Program-made: the position numbers and the translations under genes
The notes under the pieces: generated by a model
What the model saw: the letters and a program-made list of their open reading frames with translations, nothing else
The model's database searches: none
What the model was told of the DNA's origin: nothing
Shown here: piece after piece, positions 36,901-53,714 of the stretch
How the letters are laid out: every line of letters starts with the position of its first letter
How positions within the stretch are numbered: position 1 is the stretch's first letter
NCBI GenBank assembly: GCA_958295665.1
Contig: OY282558.1
Location: 33,005,045-33,069,044 of the forward strand
Length of the DNA stretch: 64,000 nucleotides
Source: Tipula vernalis
Taxonomy: Eukaryota > Arthropoda > Insecta > Diptera > Tipulidae
Direction of reading: 5' to 3'

Positions 36901-39120
36901 AACAACGGAAAGTTATTCCAATTTCATGTTATGAATTTTTTAATTGATAAACTTGATAAAATCGCGATGACAGCAGGCAAGATATTAGCTGAAAAATTGT
37001 TTTTCTTGTACAATAGTTTTATTCCTGAATGTGAAATTTAAATCCATATAGGTATAATAATTATTTACCTACTTGTGTAGATCAACAACAAAAAATTGTC
37101 TGCAAGAATAATTATATTTAGATTCTAATAAACATCACCCACTTAAGATATTCATAGAATATTGAAAATTGTTCGTATAAATAATGAAATAAAATACCAG
37201 ATAGGCCTTGTTATTGATAGGAAATTGTTTGTGCGTTAATATTGCAAGAAGAAAGAAAAATTCTTGTACGTGAACATACATACGAGCATACAATAAACAG
37301 ACATTGAATATATATATCGCGAATTCAAGAATGCGTATCATATAGGTAGATAAATAAAATGTAAACTTTTACGATTTACTGTTCTGTATTATAAGTGATA
37401 GGTCGGTATTTTATGGCTTCCTGACCCCTTATCAACCTAATAACTTTTAGAACCTTGTAATAATATTTTTTTGTATTTCTTTCAGTGATAGTGCCTATAG
37501 TATTTTGTTAAATCTTACATACAAGTTTTTATTCAAAATTACAATATCTGCACAGGTTTCACTAAAAGTGCTGTTTTCTCTAACTGGTTACTGGATATTT
37601 TTTAATTTGGAAAAAATTGTTAAGTTTTTCGTCGTAATTTTGAATTGGTGAAAGTTTCTTTTTAAATATGTAGGTACTAATTTTCAATTTTTTTTTTGAG
37701 TGGATTTGAAAGTGTTTTCAAACTGATAAATTCTCCTGATAAAATCCAAAAAAAAAATGTGTAAAAGTCAATCAATTAATATTGTTTTGAATATCAAAAA
37801 TATTATAATGTACCTTCACATTACGTGTATGCGCGCGCTTCTAATAAACTGTGAGAGAAGCAGTAAAAAATAAGTAACTCCATTTCAAATTTAATGAGCT
37901 TACAAAGTACTTGAAATTTAATTGTTTTTATTTTGTGTATGACCAAAATATTAAATATTGAAAATAATCCAGTTTTTTTTTTTGTACACGTTGCTCGATC
38001 ATCATCGAATTAATAATAAATATAAATAAATAAATAAAACAACATGTTACTCTTGGTAAATAATTTCTAACTAAAAAATATTATTAACAAATTTTACTCA
38101 CGTTCAATTAAATAAAATAATATAAAATAATTTAAAATTGAATGAAAACCAGAAAATTTCAGGACATGTTTATTGTCACTTGTCGTTCAAATGAAATAAA
38201 CATAAAAACAAGAATGAAAAACAAAAAAAAAAAAATTGTATTGATCAAATGTTATTCTGTATTGCAGTCTTGCAGTCTGAAATTTTTAATAAAGAATGAA
38301 ATATTTTAAATTTTTATTCATTCATCATAAATTTCAATCACAGTTTCAAAATCCATTTATGGAAAATTTCTTTTTCAATTCATAAAATAAAACACGAAAC
38401 AAGCACAATTGTATTTCATTAAATTTATTGATTATAAAAGCAAAGTAAATTGCATAAATTTTTGCACATAGCTAATTATAATTCTTTTAAATTACAATTT
38501 GGTTCAATTCATGTAGTAAATTTTTGATTAGTCTGTACATTGTAGATTATTAATGAGTGTGCTTCAAGATTTTTCCATTATGACTGTAACTACCTAGAAC
38601 AAAGTCTTGCTTCTTAGAATTTGTCTTCATTATTTTTTAAATGATTTTAGCTGTAAGTGACACATTTAGTTTGGTTTGTAATCATTACGGTAAGTTAATC
38701 TGTTTTATGAAAACCGTTCAAAACAATAGAACATAATTTAAAAATAGAAAATTGTCGATCACAAATTATATAACGAATTATTTTAATTTGTATATCAAAA
38801 TTAATTTGTAATTTGTAAAATATTTACAATCAAAGTAAAGATCAACTTTAATTTTGATTTGGAAAATCATTCTGTTTGCCTTTTCCAAAATCCACCTCCC
38901 TACTTTAAGTATAATACTTGTCCGAGCCATTCCTATAACTAAAGATCCATTACCAGTCGGTTTAAGGCGGAGTAAAAGGAGGCTAAACTTAATGGTAAAT
39001 CTAAAAACGGCTGGTTTATCGTAGGCTGACGTGCTTTCGAATTGCGCGTTCTTTTAAAATCTATTTAATAAAACTTAGATGTCGTTGTGAATTTGCCTCG
39101 GTCTTGTCATATTTAAGAAG
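33958..39120. other. No gene recognised
   Basis: Long non-coding stretch with short open frames only. A GGGCCCA-containing patch at 36449-36475 and the word AAACTTAATGGTAAA at 36530 and 38985 hint at an unnamed repeat. No transposase, reverse transcriptase or RNA gene could be recognised. Confidence 0.4.
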
Positions 39121-39129
39121 TGTCATTTA

Positions 39130-39450
39130 TGCCATTTATAAAAATGGTATCGTACACATTTGTCAATTGGATCAAAGAAAAACCAGCTTCAAAAAATCAT
39201 CTTTTCTGATGAAACACATTTTGAAATTGGTGGATATGTCAATTTTAACAAAGTTATCAAATTAAGCCTTTACATTTAATACATTATGGTATGGTGGTGT
39301 AATTGGTCCGTATTTCTTAGAAAATGCTGTTGATGAAGCTGTAACTGTGAATGGTAATCGGTATCGTGAAATGATAAGTGAAGTTTTGTGGCCTGAATTG
39401 AATAATATTGGTCCGGACACTCACTTAAGAAATTTAACGAAGCTTCGTTA
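39130..39450 (+). pseudogene. mariner-like transposase fragment
   Basis: With frame changes the plus strand reads QLDQRKTSFKKIIFSDETHF (first catalytic Asp in FSDETHF), EIGGYVNFNK, then GGVIGPYFLENAVDEAVTVN and GNRYREMISEVLWPELNNIG. This is the catalytic core between the first and second aspartates of mariner/Tc-type transposases found in flies and ants. The second D (QQDGA) and final D are gone. Decayed. Confidence 0.8.
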
Positions 39451-43850
<4,400 letters not shown>

Positions 43851-43854
43851 CAAA

Positions 43855-44180
43855 AAAAGTTTGGAGCTGGTTCGGTTTTGGTTCAAAGAAAAATTAAATT
43901 ATTGGTTCTGGTTTTGAGTTTAGAAAACTTTAAATTTACCTTCTTCTAACAAGTAAAATGAGATAAAATCCAATTAAAACGTCAATAAAACCGAAACATA
44001 ATTATCGTTTTTATTCGGTCTTTGGTTCGGTTTTGGTTTTTTATTTGAGTAAATAATTTGGTTTTAGTTTTCTGTTAACAACTCCGACTAAAAAAAATCA
44101 TTCGATTTTTGGTTTGGTTCTGGTCCATAAACCTTTTATTTGGTTAGAGGTTTCTTTGGTTTGGTTCAAACCCAGCTTAC
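43855..44180. repeat. Degenerate GGTTCGGTTTTGGTT-type repeat block
   Basis: The word TTCGGTTTTGGTTC and variants (GGTTCTGGTTTTGAG, TTGGTTCGGTTTTGG, GGTTTGGTTCTGGTC, TTTGGTTTGGTTC) recur roughly every 40-60 bases over 330 bp, interrupted by AT-rich spacers. It is a degenerate short-word array, probably part of an old element. No coding sequence. Confidence 0.65.
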
Positions 44181-45660
44181 ATGTATCTCTGCTTTTCACT
44201 ATTACTTCTCAAAATTCATGAAAAAGTTACATTTCGATTGATGTTAGCCATACATTTTTAGTAAGCGAAAATTGCAGTCAGGGTGCGGCAGTTTGGAAGG
44301 AGTCCTAATGGATTGATTCGCCTTCCAAAAATAACTTTGAAAGTTTTGGAAATAAAAAACATTCCTTATCTTAGAATTTTTTTTTTGTTAATATTCAAAT
44401 TTACCGTATATTATGTTTGTATTTGTGAGAATTATAAAGTATTCTTTTGCATTTTTACACGAAAAAACACGATACACAAATTAGTTGCAGATAAACGCTT
44501 ATTGAGAAAACATCAATACGTCAACGTATACAACGTATACAAAATAAACGTCACAAACCACAAACAACGAAACGCTATAAGCAAACATTCGTTTACTCAA
44601 CTTACAATTATTTGTCAAAAATTAAGTTTAACAACGCAAAGCGTTTTCTTCGCTTTCTTGTTCGCCGCATAAAATACAACGCATGGCTATTTTCGCTTAT
44701 TATCGAAAAGAAGTGCAATCTATTGACAATTATGCCAATTTAACAAAAATGCTCCACAACTTTACATGAAAATGGCATTCTCGTTCACAAGTCTTAACTA
44801 GAACATTGTAGTAGATTCCTTTTAAGTTATGAGACCTTTAGTTCGGTTATGAGTGCAAAACAAGCGAAAAAGCGACCTAAATCCAAATTGTTGTTTCCGA
44901 GTAACAATATTATTCTTGTCATATTTCACAATATTGTGATAGCATTTATGTGTTCAGCAAAAAGGAACCAGCAACGAACGACGGCGAAGTTGTTGGTAAG
45001 GCCATTGATTTACAAAAGGCTTTACAACACTTAAAAATGGAAACCCAACTAAAAAGGCGGTTTAGGGTCTCGGATCTAATTTTTCAAAAAAACCACCAGG
45101 TACTGGGGGTCTATTATGAAAATTTTTGATCGCGTTTTTTTTTGACCTTATCGAAAATGAGCTAAATAAAATAGAACAATTATATTTGACAGCATATTGT
45201 TTTAGATAAAGGCGAATATTGTACGACTGCTCTTAAGGTGGCGATACTTATGAATAAAGGAAAAAGTGTTAGAATAAAATATTTATTTGTGACATTTAGG
45301 CTGAGGTTATTTTCGATTTTGTCGTATATTTCAAAATAGCTATTTTCAGCATTTAAACAGCATTTGTAATAACAAGGTTTTAGAATGGCGCAGAAACAAC
45401 GCTAAGGAATCGCTCACTAAAGAAAAGTTTGGACTTCTTTTGTTCGAAGCGATACATATACATACATATAACAGCATTTCTGTGGAATCCTTAAGAAAGG
45501 GCTTAGAGCCTGGAGGGCTATTATGAAATTTTTCGTTTTTCGAATTTTTACTTAAAATATATTTAAAATTAAATTTATCATTTACAAAAAATCTATTTTC
45601 CACAAAAACACAAAATACGATCAATCTTAGAAAATCCGCCAACTATTAATTCGTCGAATT
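44181..45660. repeat. Unnamed repeat region with a direct pair
   Basis: CTGGGGGTCTATTATGAAAATTTTTGATCG (45103 on) recurs as CTGGAGGGCTATTATGAAATTTTTCG (45508 on), about 405 bp apart. The 44500-44690 part is rich in ACGTATACAACGTATAC words. No gene recognised; frames here are short and lack conserved motifs. Confidence 0.5.
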
Positions 45661-45664
45661 TGCC

Positions 45665-46440
45665 ATGTGCATTCGAAAAAATCCGCTGCAAATTTATCAA
45701 TTGAATAAATATTCAATAAATCCATCAAAGAGTTTGGGGAGATCGTCCGTAAAAGCTACCAATAGTCGTGAAGAAAATCAGACCACTACGCAAGATGATG
45801 CATTTAAAATGCTTTGCGCAATTTTTGGTCAAAAGAAAAGAAGAGAACTTGAAATTGATAGTTACAACGAAGACTTTTTTCTTTTATATGACGTATTTAA
45901 CTAAGGTTTGCTTTGGAGTTAAACCGAAATAATGAATTTGTAATAAATCAAGGCAAACAGAAGGTGAAACCCAGACCCTCAGGCACACAGGCTCAAACCG
46001 AATTAATTAGTATCGATACTAGTTTTTCGCCGAGTAGCAATTTATTGAAGTATACTGAAGTAACAACCCCATCCAACAATGTTTCTTGTATATACATATT
46101 TGTATTGTATATATTTTTTAAACACCGTTAGAAAGGCTGTACACCAAATAAACCGAAAAATCTTTTCTTTCATGTCGCCTTCTATATGGATTCAACAGGA
46201 AAAACTGAAAAAAAAACAAAAAAAATTGAAATTGATAGAGAGAACCGAAAGGCTGTAATAATTAAAAACAGAGAATTAAAAAAATTACAAGAAAAAGATA
46301 AACCTAAGCATACCAGAAAGGCTAATCCTAAATTTCAACCATTCGCAATCCTTCAAACCACTATAACAACGACCCACTGGGTTAATCCTAAATTTCAACC
46401 ATCCGCAATCCTTCAAACCACTACAACAACCACTCACTGA
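45665..46440 (+). pseudogene. Cluster of three unassigned open frames, possibly one broken gene
   Basis: Three frames follow each other on the plus strand: 45665-45904, 45913-46131 and 46186-46440. The first has SSVKATNSREENQTTTQDDA followed by FKMLCAIFGQKKRRELEI. The second has a Lys/Pro/Ser-rich piece (KQKVKPRPSGTQAQTELISI). The third is a Lys/Glu-rich helix (TEKKTKKIEIDRENRKAVII) followed by a duplicated Thr-rich tail. The region is GC-richer and coding-like compared with its flanks, and the close order suggests one frameshifted gene, perhaps of transposon origin. I do not recognise the family. Confidence 0.35.
46321..46440 (+). repeat. Tandem duplication, 2 x 60 bp
   Basis: 46321-46380 and 46381-46440 agree at 54 of 60 positions and encode NPKFQPFAILQTTITTTHW and NPKFQPSAILQTTTTTTH-stop in the same frame. 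A TGG at the end of unit 1 is TGA in unit 2, so the stop codon belongs to the repeat unit. Confidence 0.93.
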
Positions 46441-49400
46441 TCATCATCTAATAATTGGAAGAAAATGTAGTAGATGTACTCACAAATTTCGAATGCAATG
46501 GATGCAGAAAACATGAATAACGCAACTTATTTGTGATAATTTGGGGATATAATTAGGATTATTTTTAGCCAAGCCAACATGCTAATAAAAATAGTTTTTC
46601 CTTATGCCAATTATTATAAATGTGTGCCAATAATTACTCAACCATAGTGCCGATTATTATAGAACTAAGCCAATACATTTAGAATATTTTCTTAATTTAA
46701 TTCAAACCTATAGTGCTTCAATATGAAATTTCCTTTCGCGTGCCAATCACGATTTAAGATATTAATAAGATATGCTCAGGCGCATGATGTCGACGTCAAG
46801 TGACGGGATGACGAAATTCGCAAAATGAAACCAATTTTGAAAATCATAACTGAGCATATTTTAGTATAATCGTTACGCTATTTATGTAACAAATATTCAG
46901 GTTTGAAAACTGCATTTAAAAAAAATTGGGAACGTAATTGTTGTAAATCAAAGTAGGATGGAAAACAATGCCATTTAGATTACAATGCAATTCAGATTTT
47001 ATGAGTCATCGCACAAAAGCAACAATTTTTTCCCGTTTGTAAAACAATTTTGTTTTTTGACGAATTGTAAGTCAACGCATATAGGAATTTCTATGAAACT
47101 GTGATTTTATAACGGTTCTTTTCGATTTTTATGAGGTTTCAATCTGAGGTAAAAATTTAAAATATTTTTATTTACAAAACGTCAATTTTTGCCATTTTGT
47201 TTGCACCTACTGCGATTAAGTAAACTTTTACATTTAATTACAGTAAAGAGAACCTAATCAATAAATGCTTACATACTTATGTGACTTGAACAATCGACAA
47301 AATTATTACTAGCAGAAGAAGTTTTAGAAGGTGTTCAATGAATAATCAAAATGATCAACAGCAATACAGCAGGAAAAAGCTTATTCCAAGGAAACAAGAG
47401 AAGTTAGCTGAAGTGTTTTTATTTGAACCAAAGTTTTGCTGAGTTAACTTACAGCTTGGGTTATATTTGTTTAGAGATTTCGTGAATTAACTTAAATTCA
47501 ACAAGAACAATGTACAATGTACACCACTTATCGCACACTTCGTTCTTTTACCTTTTTTCAAAATGGTCGTAGTATGCATTTTTATCACAAGTCAAAATAA
47601 ATCGCTACGTTAGTCCATTACCCCATTTTAACATCGTTTGACAAATAGTAGGCCGGATATTTTTTTGTATTAAGTATTGATCGAAGTTGAATGTAAAAGG
47701 AGTATTTAAAGAAGAATCAATTTCAGGGATACATGATTAAAATCATTAGCTTCTATTTTTTTCAATATCAAATATTTATGTTTATATTTTAACCTAATCT
47801 ACTTTACGAGAAAAAAAAACCTATGTGTGAGCAAAATATTTAAAACATGAAAACACAAATTAACAAGCAAGCACGTGTTATATTTGGAAATGTGTAAATT
47901 AAGTAATTTTAACCAAATTTATGATCGCGCGCACAATAAGTATACGATGACATATATGTTTGACTTTTTATTTGACATTTCGCTGCTACATAATAATAAA
48001 CGGTTAGTTGAATTATTATTGTATGTATATTATTAAATTTGAAATTGTGGTTGTATATAATAAAACCGTAAATAAATAAATAACATTTTTTTTTTTTGGT
48101 TTTGAATAGTTTGAAAATGTAAATCCAGAAAAACCATAATGAGATCAATAAAATTAAATTCAACAAATATGGCGACACAAGCAAAGAAAACTTTCTTTGT
48201 TTCTTCTTATTCGCCATTTTGATTTTTATCATATTTTTCTTATTTAAATAATAATATTATATTATTATATTGAAAATTGATGTTATAATTATTATTAACT
48301 TTAAATATATCTTAATATTTGAATTTACCTTAATTGCGACTCTTTGATGCGTGTTTAACCCGAAATCGACGATTGTTGTAGTGTTAAAAATAATAATAAT
48401 AATAATAAAAAATCTAGTAAAAATTGTGTGTGTGTGTGTGTATAAATATATAATTTTCTTTTTTATTCAATTTAGTTTCTTATTATCTTTATGTTTTACT
48501 TAAATTTTTTTTATAAAACTTCTTTTATCTCGTTTTATTAATTTTGTTTTATTATTTTTTATTATATAAATAGTATTTTTTTTATTGAATTTTGTCATTA
48601 CCACAAACATTAAAAAAAACTTTTTACAAAAATTCAAACACAAAATTAAGAAAATTGCAAATTTTTTGCTGTGGAAAATCACTCAAAACAATTTTTTATT
48701 TTATTTTTTTTTTATTTTCACTCTTATGCAAACATCAAAATATCTTATTTTTAAGAAATTTTTTAACAATTTATATTTTATTTTATATAAAAAAAAAACT
48801 TCACTTCCTTATTTATTTTATCACTTTTGATATCCACACATTTATAAATAACATCTTAAATATCACGTATAAAGTATAAGATAAAAAAATCACTCAAAAA
48901 GCTTTTATATTTTTATTTTATTATCAAAATCACTCTTTATGTACATTTATAACTTTTTGTTGTATTTTATATTTTTAAATATCAAAATAAACGAAAACAA
49001 CGATTTAAAAATAATTCTTCAATAATTCTGAACTATGGTATGTACTAAAATGTCACCGAATAGGAAGAGTTTAATTTTGTAACATCCCGGCAACTGTACG
49101 TGTGTATATTCAAGTATGCAAGTGACCAGTGTTTTTTTTCTTTTGTATATATACATACATTAATTGATATGTTAAAGATAACTAAATTTTTCTTTTTTAA
49201 GTTAATTAAAAAATTGTGAATTTAATTAAAAACGATGTTATTATGTCTACGATCAACTCTCTACTGGTTTAATTTAATTCGTTTTGGAGATTTTTTTTTA
49301 CTCTTTTCATTTTTAATGTTTAATCTCCATCACATTTTGAGTGCTCCATTCAAGTGGCATTAAAATTATTAAGAAAAAAAAAAATATTAATGTAATAATA

Positions 49401-52400
49401 AATTTTAATAATAATAATAATATTAAAATAAATAATAATTATATACATTTTGTTAGTTGAGAGTGAGAGATATAAAAATATTTTTTATAACCTGCTTTTT
49501 TATTACAATGATTTTTAGTGATATGATCTTAAAATTATTTCGGATTAACGCAAGATAAGGAAAATAGATTTTTATTTTGTACATACACTCGTAGTTGTAA
49601 TTAATTTCAAGATTTTTTGCGATGATAGCACACTATCAATAAAATTGGTTTCAGAAGAAATCTTATAAGACTTGAATTACAGCTCGATTTTTATTTTAAA
49701 TATTTAAATCTTCTCTCATTTAAATTAACTTGATTTGAAGTATGTTCCAACAATCCAGTTCGTTTGATTCTTTTATTGATTCAAACCGTAAACTTGCTAA
49801 ATAAATAAATTTATTAGGTATTTTTTTATTTATCATATTTTTATATATACATATTTGCTTTTCAAGCTTTATTTTATAGTAATAAAAGTATTTTTTTTTT
49901 ATATATAAAAATAACTCAATATAATGGAGATTGGCGGATAGTAGAAGACCTAAAACTAAATACCTTTAATAAAAACTTGTAAATATTATACATATGTAGT
50001 AATTCAATTCACACTGCATTTAACGTGATTTTATTTCATATATATATATATAACTATGTATAAATGTATGTATTGTTTTTGACACGATTACTACCGTCGA
50101 ATCGAACGATAAAATGTAAATTTACGACGATTTCTGGTTGACTAAATTAATTCAAAAAGATTTCAACAAAATATTTAAATAATTATTATTCAATTTTTAT
50201 AAATAACTTATCTCATATGAATGTCCAGCGGCGCTAAATAACCTGTAGCTTATACTCGGATAATAGTCAATGCGACCATCTATGTATTTAGCCGCATATA
50301 CGCAATATTTTAGTAGCGGGCTACATCAAATCGCATTTACCTTTATAAATTCCTCACCTTTCAATTTTTAGGAATTCGGTATTGAATGTCGCACAATAAC
50401 ATCTTTATATTACTATTTACAATTATATTCACATATACACTTACGAGTACATAAATGTCAAGGTAATATATAAGACGTCGCATTTGCAAGGATCAAAGTT
50501 TTATATGTTATAAAAAAAAATAAGTTTACTGACCAGAAAAATGGAAGGTGTTTTACTTTTGAAATTAAAATGTTTTTTTAATATCAACAAGTTTGTAAAG
50601 TTAGAGCGCCACTAGAATCTTTAAATGTATATAAATAAAAATGTATAGTTATAATGTGGAGAATTTCATATTGCCTCATCTTCTATTTATAGCCTAACAC
50701 ACTTAATTTACATTTAATAGCCCAAATATTTTGGCCACCAATCACAACCAAATTATTTCCATATAGAAAAATCTATAGTTACTTGTTTTGAGATTTGCGA
50801 TCAAAAAATTGTATAGTTTACTAATTGCTACACAGTGTGACTTATGTCCCATTTAATTTAAAGCCCTTCTTTTACCAACGTTAAATATGTTGGGATTGGT
50901 CAGCAGCGTTGTTAATGTTTTTACCGTTTATGGATAAACTGATTAATAACCATATAATTCCAAGGGAGTGGCGCACAACATCGTACGTGACCTATCAAAA
51001 CTATAAATATATGTATAAAGAAGTAGTCACAGAGAAAAGGCGCCACGTGATTGTAATTCTCAATTGCAATCTATTATTTTTTTTTTTTACCTACATAGCT
51101 ATATAAATAATACAAAATCTATAGAGTTACAGACATCAATCATAAAATAAGAATGCAAAAATTCCTGAACGATGAAAACCAAACAAAACGTCATCATATT
51201 CATCACTATTTTAATAGTTAGGCATCACTGAATAGTATTCCGCAAATATTAAATCTTTTTGCTCCAATAATACCAATTCTATAAATTTAAATTGACGATG
51301 ATACGCGATGATGAAAATATAAAAATGTTGTCTAAAACGAACAGAAATAACTGAAATATTTATAATTAATATTTTATTTATATAAAAATTTTAGTTTCTG
51401 GAATAGCGGCACCAATATGTCTACTTATTTTGCGTCTTCTTATCTTTCTTTACTTTTGGTTTTAAAGTGAATGTACAGTAATATTTTTTTTTTTATAAAA
51501 ATTTCAAGACAAAAACGTATATATAGTATAGAGATATTATACATAAACATTCTTTCACAAAGCCACCTGTACAATAAAAAGTTGGTAAATAATAATAAGA
51601 AAAAAATAAAAATAAAGAATATGATGAAAATAAAACAAATTCATAAATAACCAAAAATAAAAATAAAAAATTGTTATAAAAAACTAAAGAATAAACAAAC
51701 AGCAGACGGAAGGAATGATTTATTTAAAAAAAATATCTAATTTCATGCAAAAAACCTAAGAAGTATTTTTATTAGCCTTCTTGATAAATTGTTAAATTTA
51801 ATTTTGATACCTACCTACCTTCCTCTTCGATCCGATTTATTCACAACAATTTATTTACCATCATCATCATCAGCATCTTCATCACACAATGCTGCACGTT
51901 TATATGTATATTGAATATCTACACATGCAAACATGTATTGAGAAAATCTTTTTACAATCTCAAAAATTAAAATTTTCAGTATTTGTGTTTACACAAAAAA
52001 CAAAAAAAAAATATTAAATCATTTTATTAACAGAAACATATAAAATGTTAAATTTATTTTTTGAAAATAAAATCCATAAACCTCGTTTTTAATGTACACA
52101 TACTACGTGTATTCGAATAAGTAAAAAAAAAAAATTTTTAATTTTTGTTTTCTTTATAAAAAGAAACAGAAAAATTAATTAATGATAATAAGACGAGATG
52201 GTATGTATTTTAATAATGAAAGAGAGTTTTTTTTATTTTTTTTTTACTTTACAAAAATTAAAAAAAAAAGAGAATGAATTAAGAAATAAAAAAAAATAAT
52301 AATTTGAGTATAAGTAAAATAAAATAAGCGTATAAAAAAAATTTGCCGTCTATTAGTCTGGCAAAATGAAAGAAAAAATGTGAATGTAAATACATAATAT

Positions 52401-52700
52401 TCTGCTAATTATCAATATTTATTTGGATGAGTATACAATACAGATATATGTAGTCACTGAACTACTCTGTATGTCGTACGTGCATATGTACATACTACTG
52501 AATGAATTATATAAAGAATTATTATGCGTTATAATGTACATTTTCAGAAATTCTAAGATTCCTTACTATTTAATTGTAAAAATTAAATTAAAAACTTAAA
52601 AAAGAAGTTTTGTTAAAAATTGATAAAAAGTAAAAAAAAAATTAACATAAAATTTTAAGGTTTGAGAATTGACAAATTTTTGTTTCTATACGGATTATTA
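46441..52700. other. No gene recognised; microsatellite-rich
   Basis: Very AT-rich, especially 48200-49900. It includes (AAT)n at about 48390-48412, (TG)n at 48425-48441, (AAT)n at 49401-49435, (TA)n at 50040-50052 and a CAT-rich run at 51860-51885. A splice-donor-like AATTAAG|GTAAATTC occurs in the dpp sense near 48327, but nothing identifies it as a dpp 5' exon. Confidence 0.4.
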
Positions 52701-52710
52701 AACTTTTGCT

Positions 52711-52950
52711 ATATCGTCGTGTCCAAATAAGAGTATTACATCTACAAATCGCTAATTTTTTGAAGAGGCTTTAAAGTTGTTAATGCTAATTTCGTCTTAA
52801 TTTTTTTTTTAAATAAAGTCCTTTCCAGAAAGTGTGGCAAGAATTTTATTAAAAAAAAATTAAGCCAAATTTAACATTAAAAACTTGATACGCCCCTCTA
52901 AAAAATTAATGGTTTGCAGATGTAATACTCTTATTTGGACACGACGATAT
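52711..52950. mobile_element. Palindromic MITE, 240 bp
   Basis: The left arm ATATCGTCGTGTCCAAATAA-GAGTATTACATCT (52711 on) is the exact inverse of the right arm ending at 52950 over the first 33 bases. Similarity continues inward through TGCAAA-C-TTAATTTTTT and TAATGTTAA, so nearly the whole element folds on itself. GCT stands on both sides (52708-52710 and 52951-52953), a possible 3-bp target duplication. Non-coding. Confidence 0.9.
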
Positions 52951-53229
52951 GCTCTTATGCGGGCCTCAGATGATCAATAAGTATTGCCAATATAATATTG
53001 TCAATATAGAAAAAATTTATTGGCAAACAGCAATTGTCTCAGATGATTAATACTTTTGGCAATACACTTAAACTTCAAACAATAAAAAATATTTATTTTC
53101 TCCACTTTGAACCAAGTTAGACAAAAGTAAAGCTTATGTAGCGATTATTTGGGCATTATCAATGATAAAAAAAATAAAATAAAAAGGAAATAATATGGTC
53201 TAGGATGTTGAACCTTTTTTTTTTGTATG

Positions 53230-53451
53230 TCAGATTTTTTTGCCTCGGTTGATGTAATCTTTCCATGTATTATAACACAATACTGGAAGTTCTCTATATG
53301 TATAAACAAATCTAATTAACGCTTCTTGATTATCAAGGGTTTCTGGTGTATTCCTGTTGTCCATTGAGGTATTACTTGTGCTATCGGTGAATTCCATGCC
53401 GCACCATGTAGTATACAAAAAATTCAAAAATTTCAAATTCAAAGAATTCAA
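53230..53451 (-). pseudogene. MADF/Myb-like fragment inside the outer element
   Basis: The minus-strand frame reads ETLDNQEALIRFVYTYRELP, then VLCYNTWKDYINRGKKI. The pattern 'LI.FVY.Y.ELP.LW....KDY.N..KK' resembles the MADF-type DNA-binding domain that accompanies Harbinger transposases. Only about 40 residues fit, and the frame ends after KKI. It supports the Harbinger-like reading of the surrounding inverted-repeat element but is weak on its own. Confidence 0.4.
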
Positions 53452-53714
53452 TTCGGTTCAAATTTTTACAGCTCTTTGCATAGGTATTTTGTCAATAAAG
53501 TATCTCAGAAGATCAATAGTATTGTAAATATTATATCAATATTAAAAATATTTTGGTTTTCATCAAACCATTGCCACAATATTTTGTGTATTGACAATAC
53601 AGCCTTGGCCAAAATTATAAAGCACCCTTCCCAAATTGCAGTATCTACAAAACGAATGAAAACAAAAATTAAAACTCAATATTTTTAGGAAATACTTTTT
53701 ATATTTTATTAATT

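Noticed and set aside
44283..44672. 129-residue plus-strand frame
   Set aside because: Composition is Lys/Asn/Phe/Tyr-rich and typical of AT-rich chance frames; no motif or splice support, and it overlaps repeat-like ACGTATAC words.
48310..48345. Donor-like AAG|GTAAATTC on the minus strand as a dpp 5' exon
   Set aside because: A lone donor-like word in very AT-rich sequence with no promoter or conserved leader; cannot be distinguished from chance.
48500..48879. Overlapping frames of 60-95 residues on both strands
   Set aside because: Lys/Phe/Ile/Asn-only composition in a region of extreme AT content.
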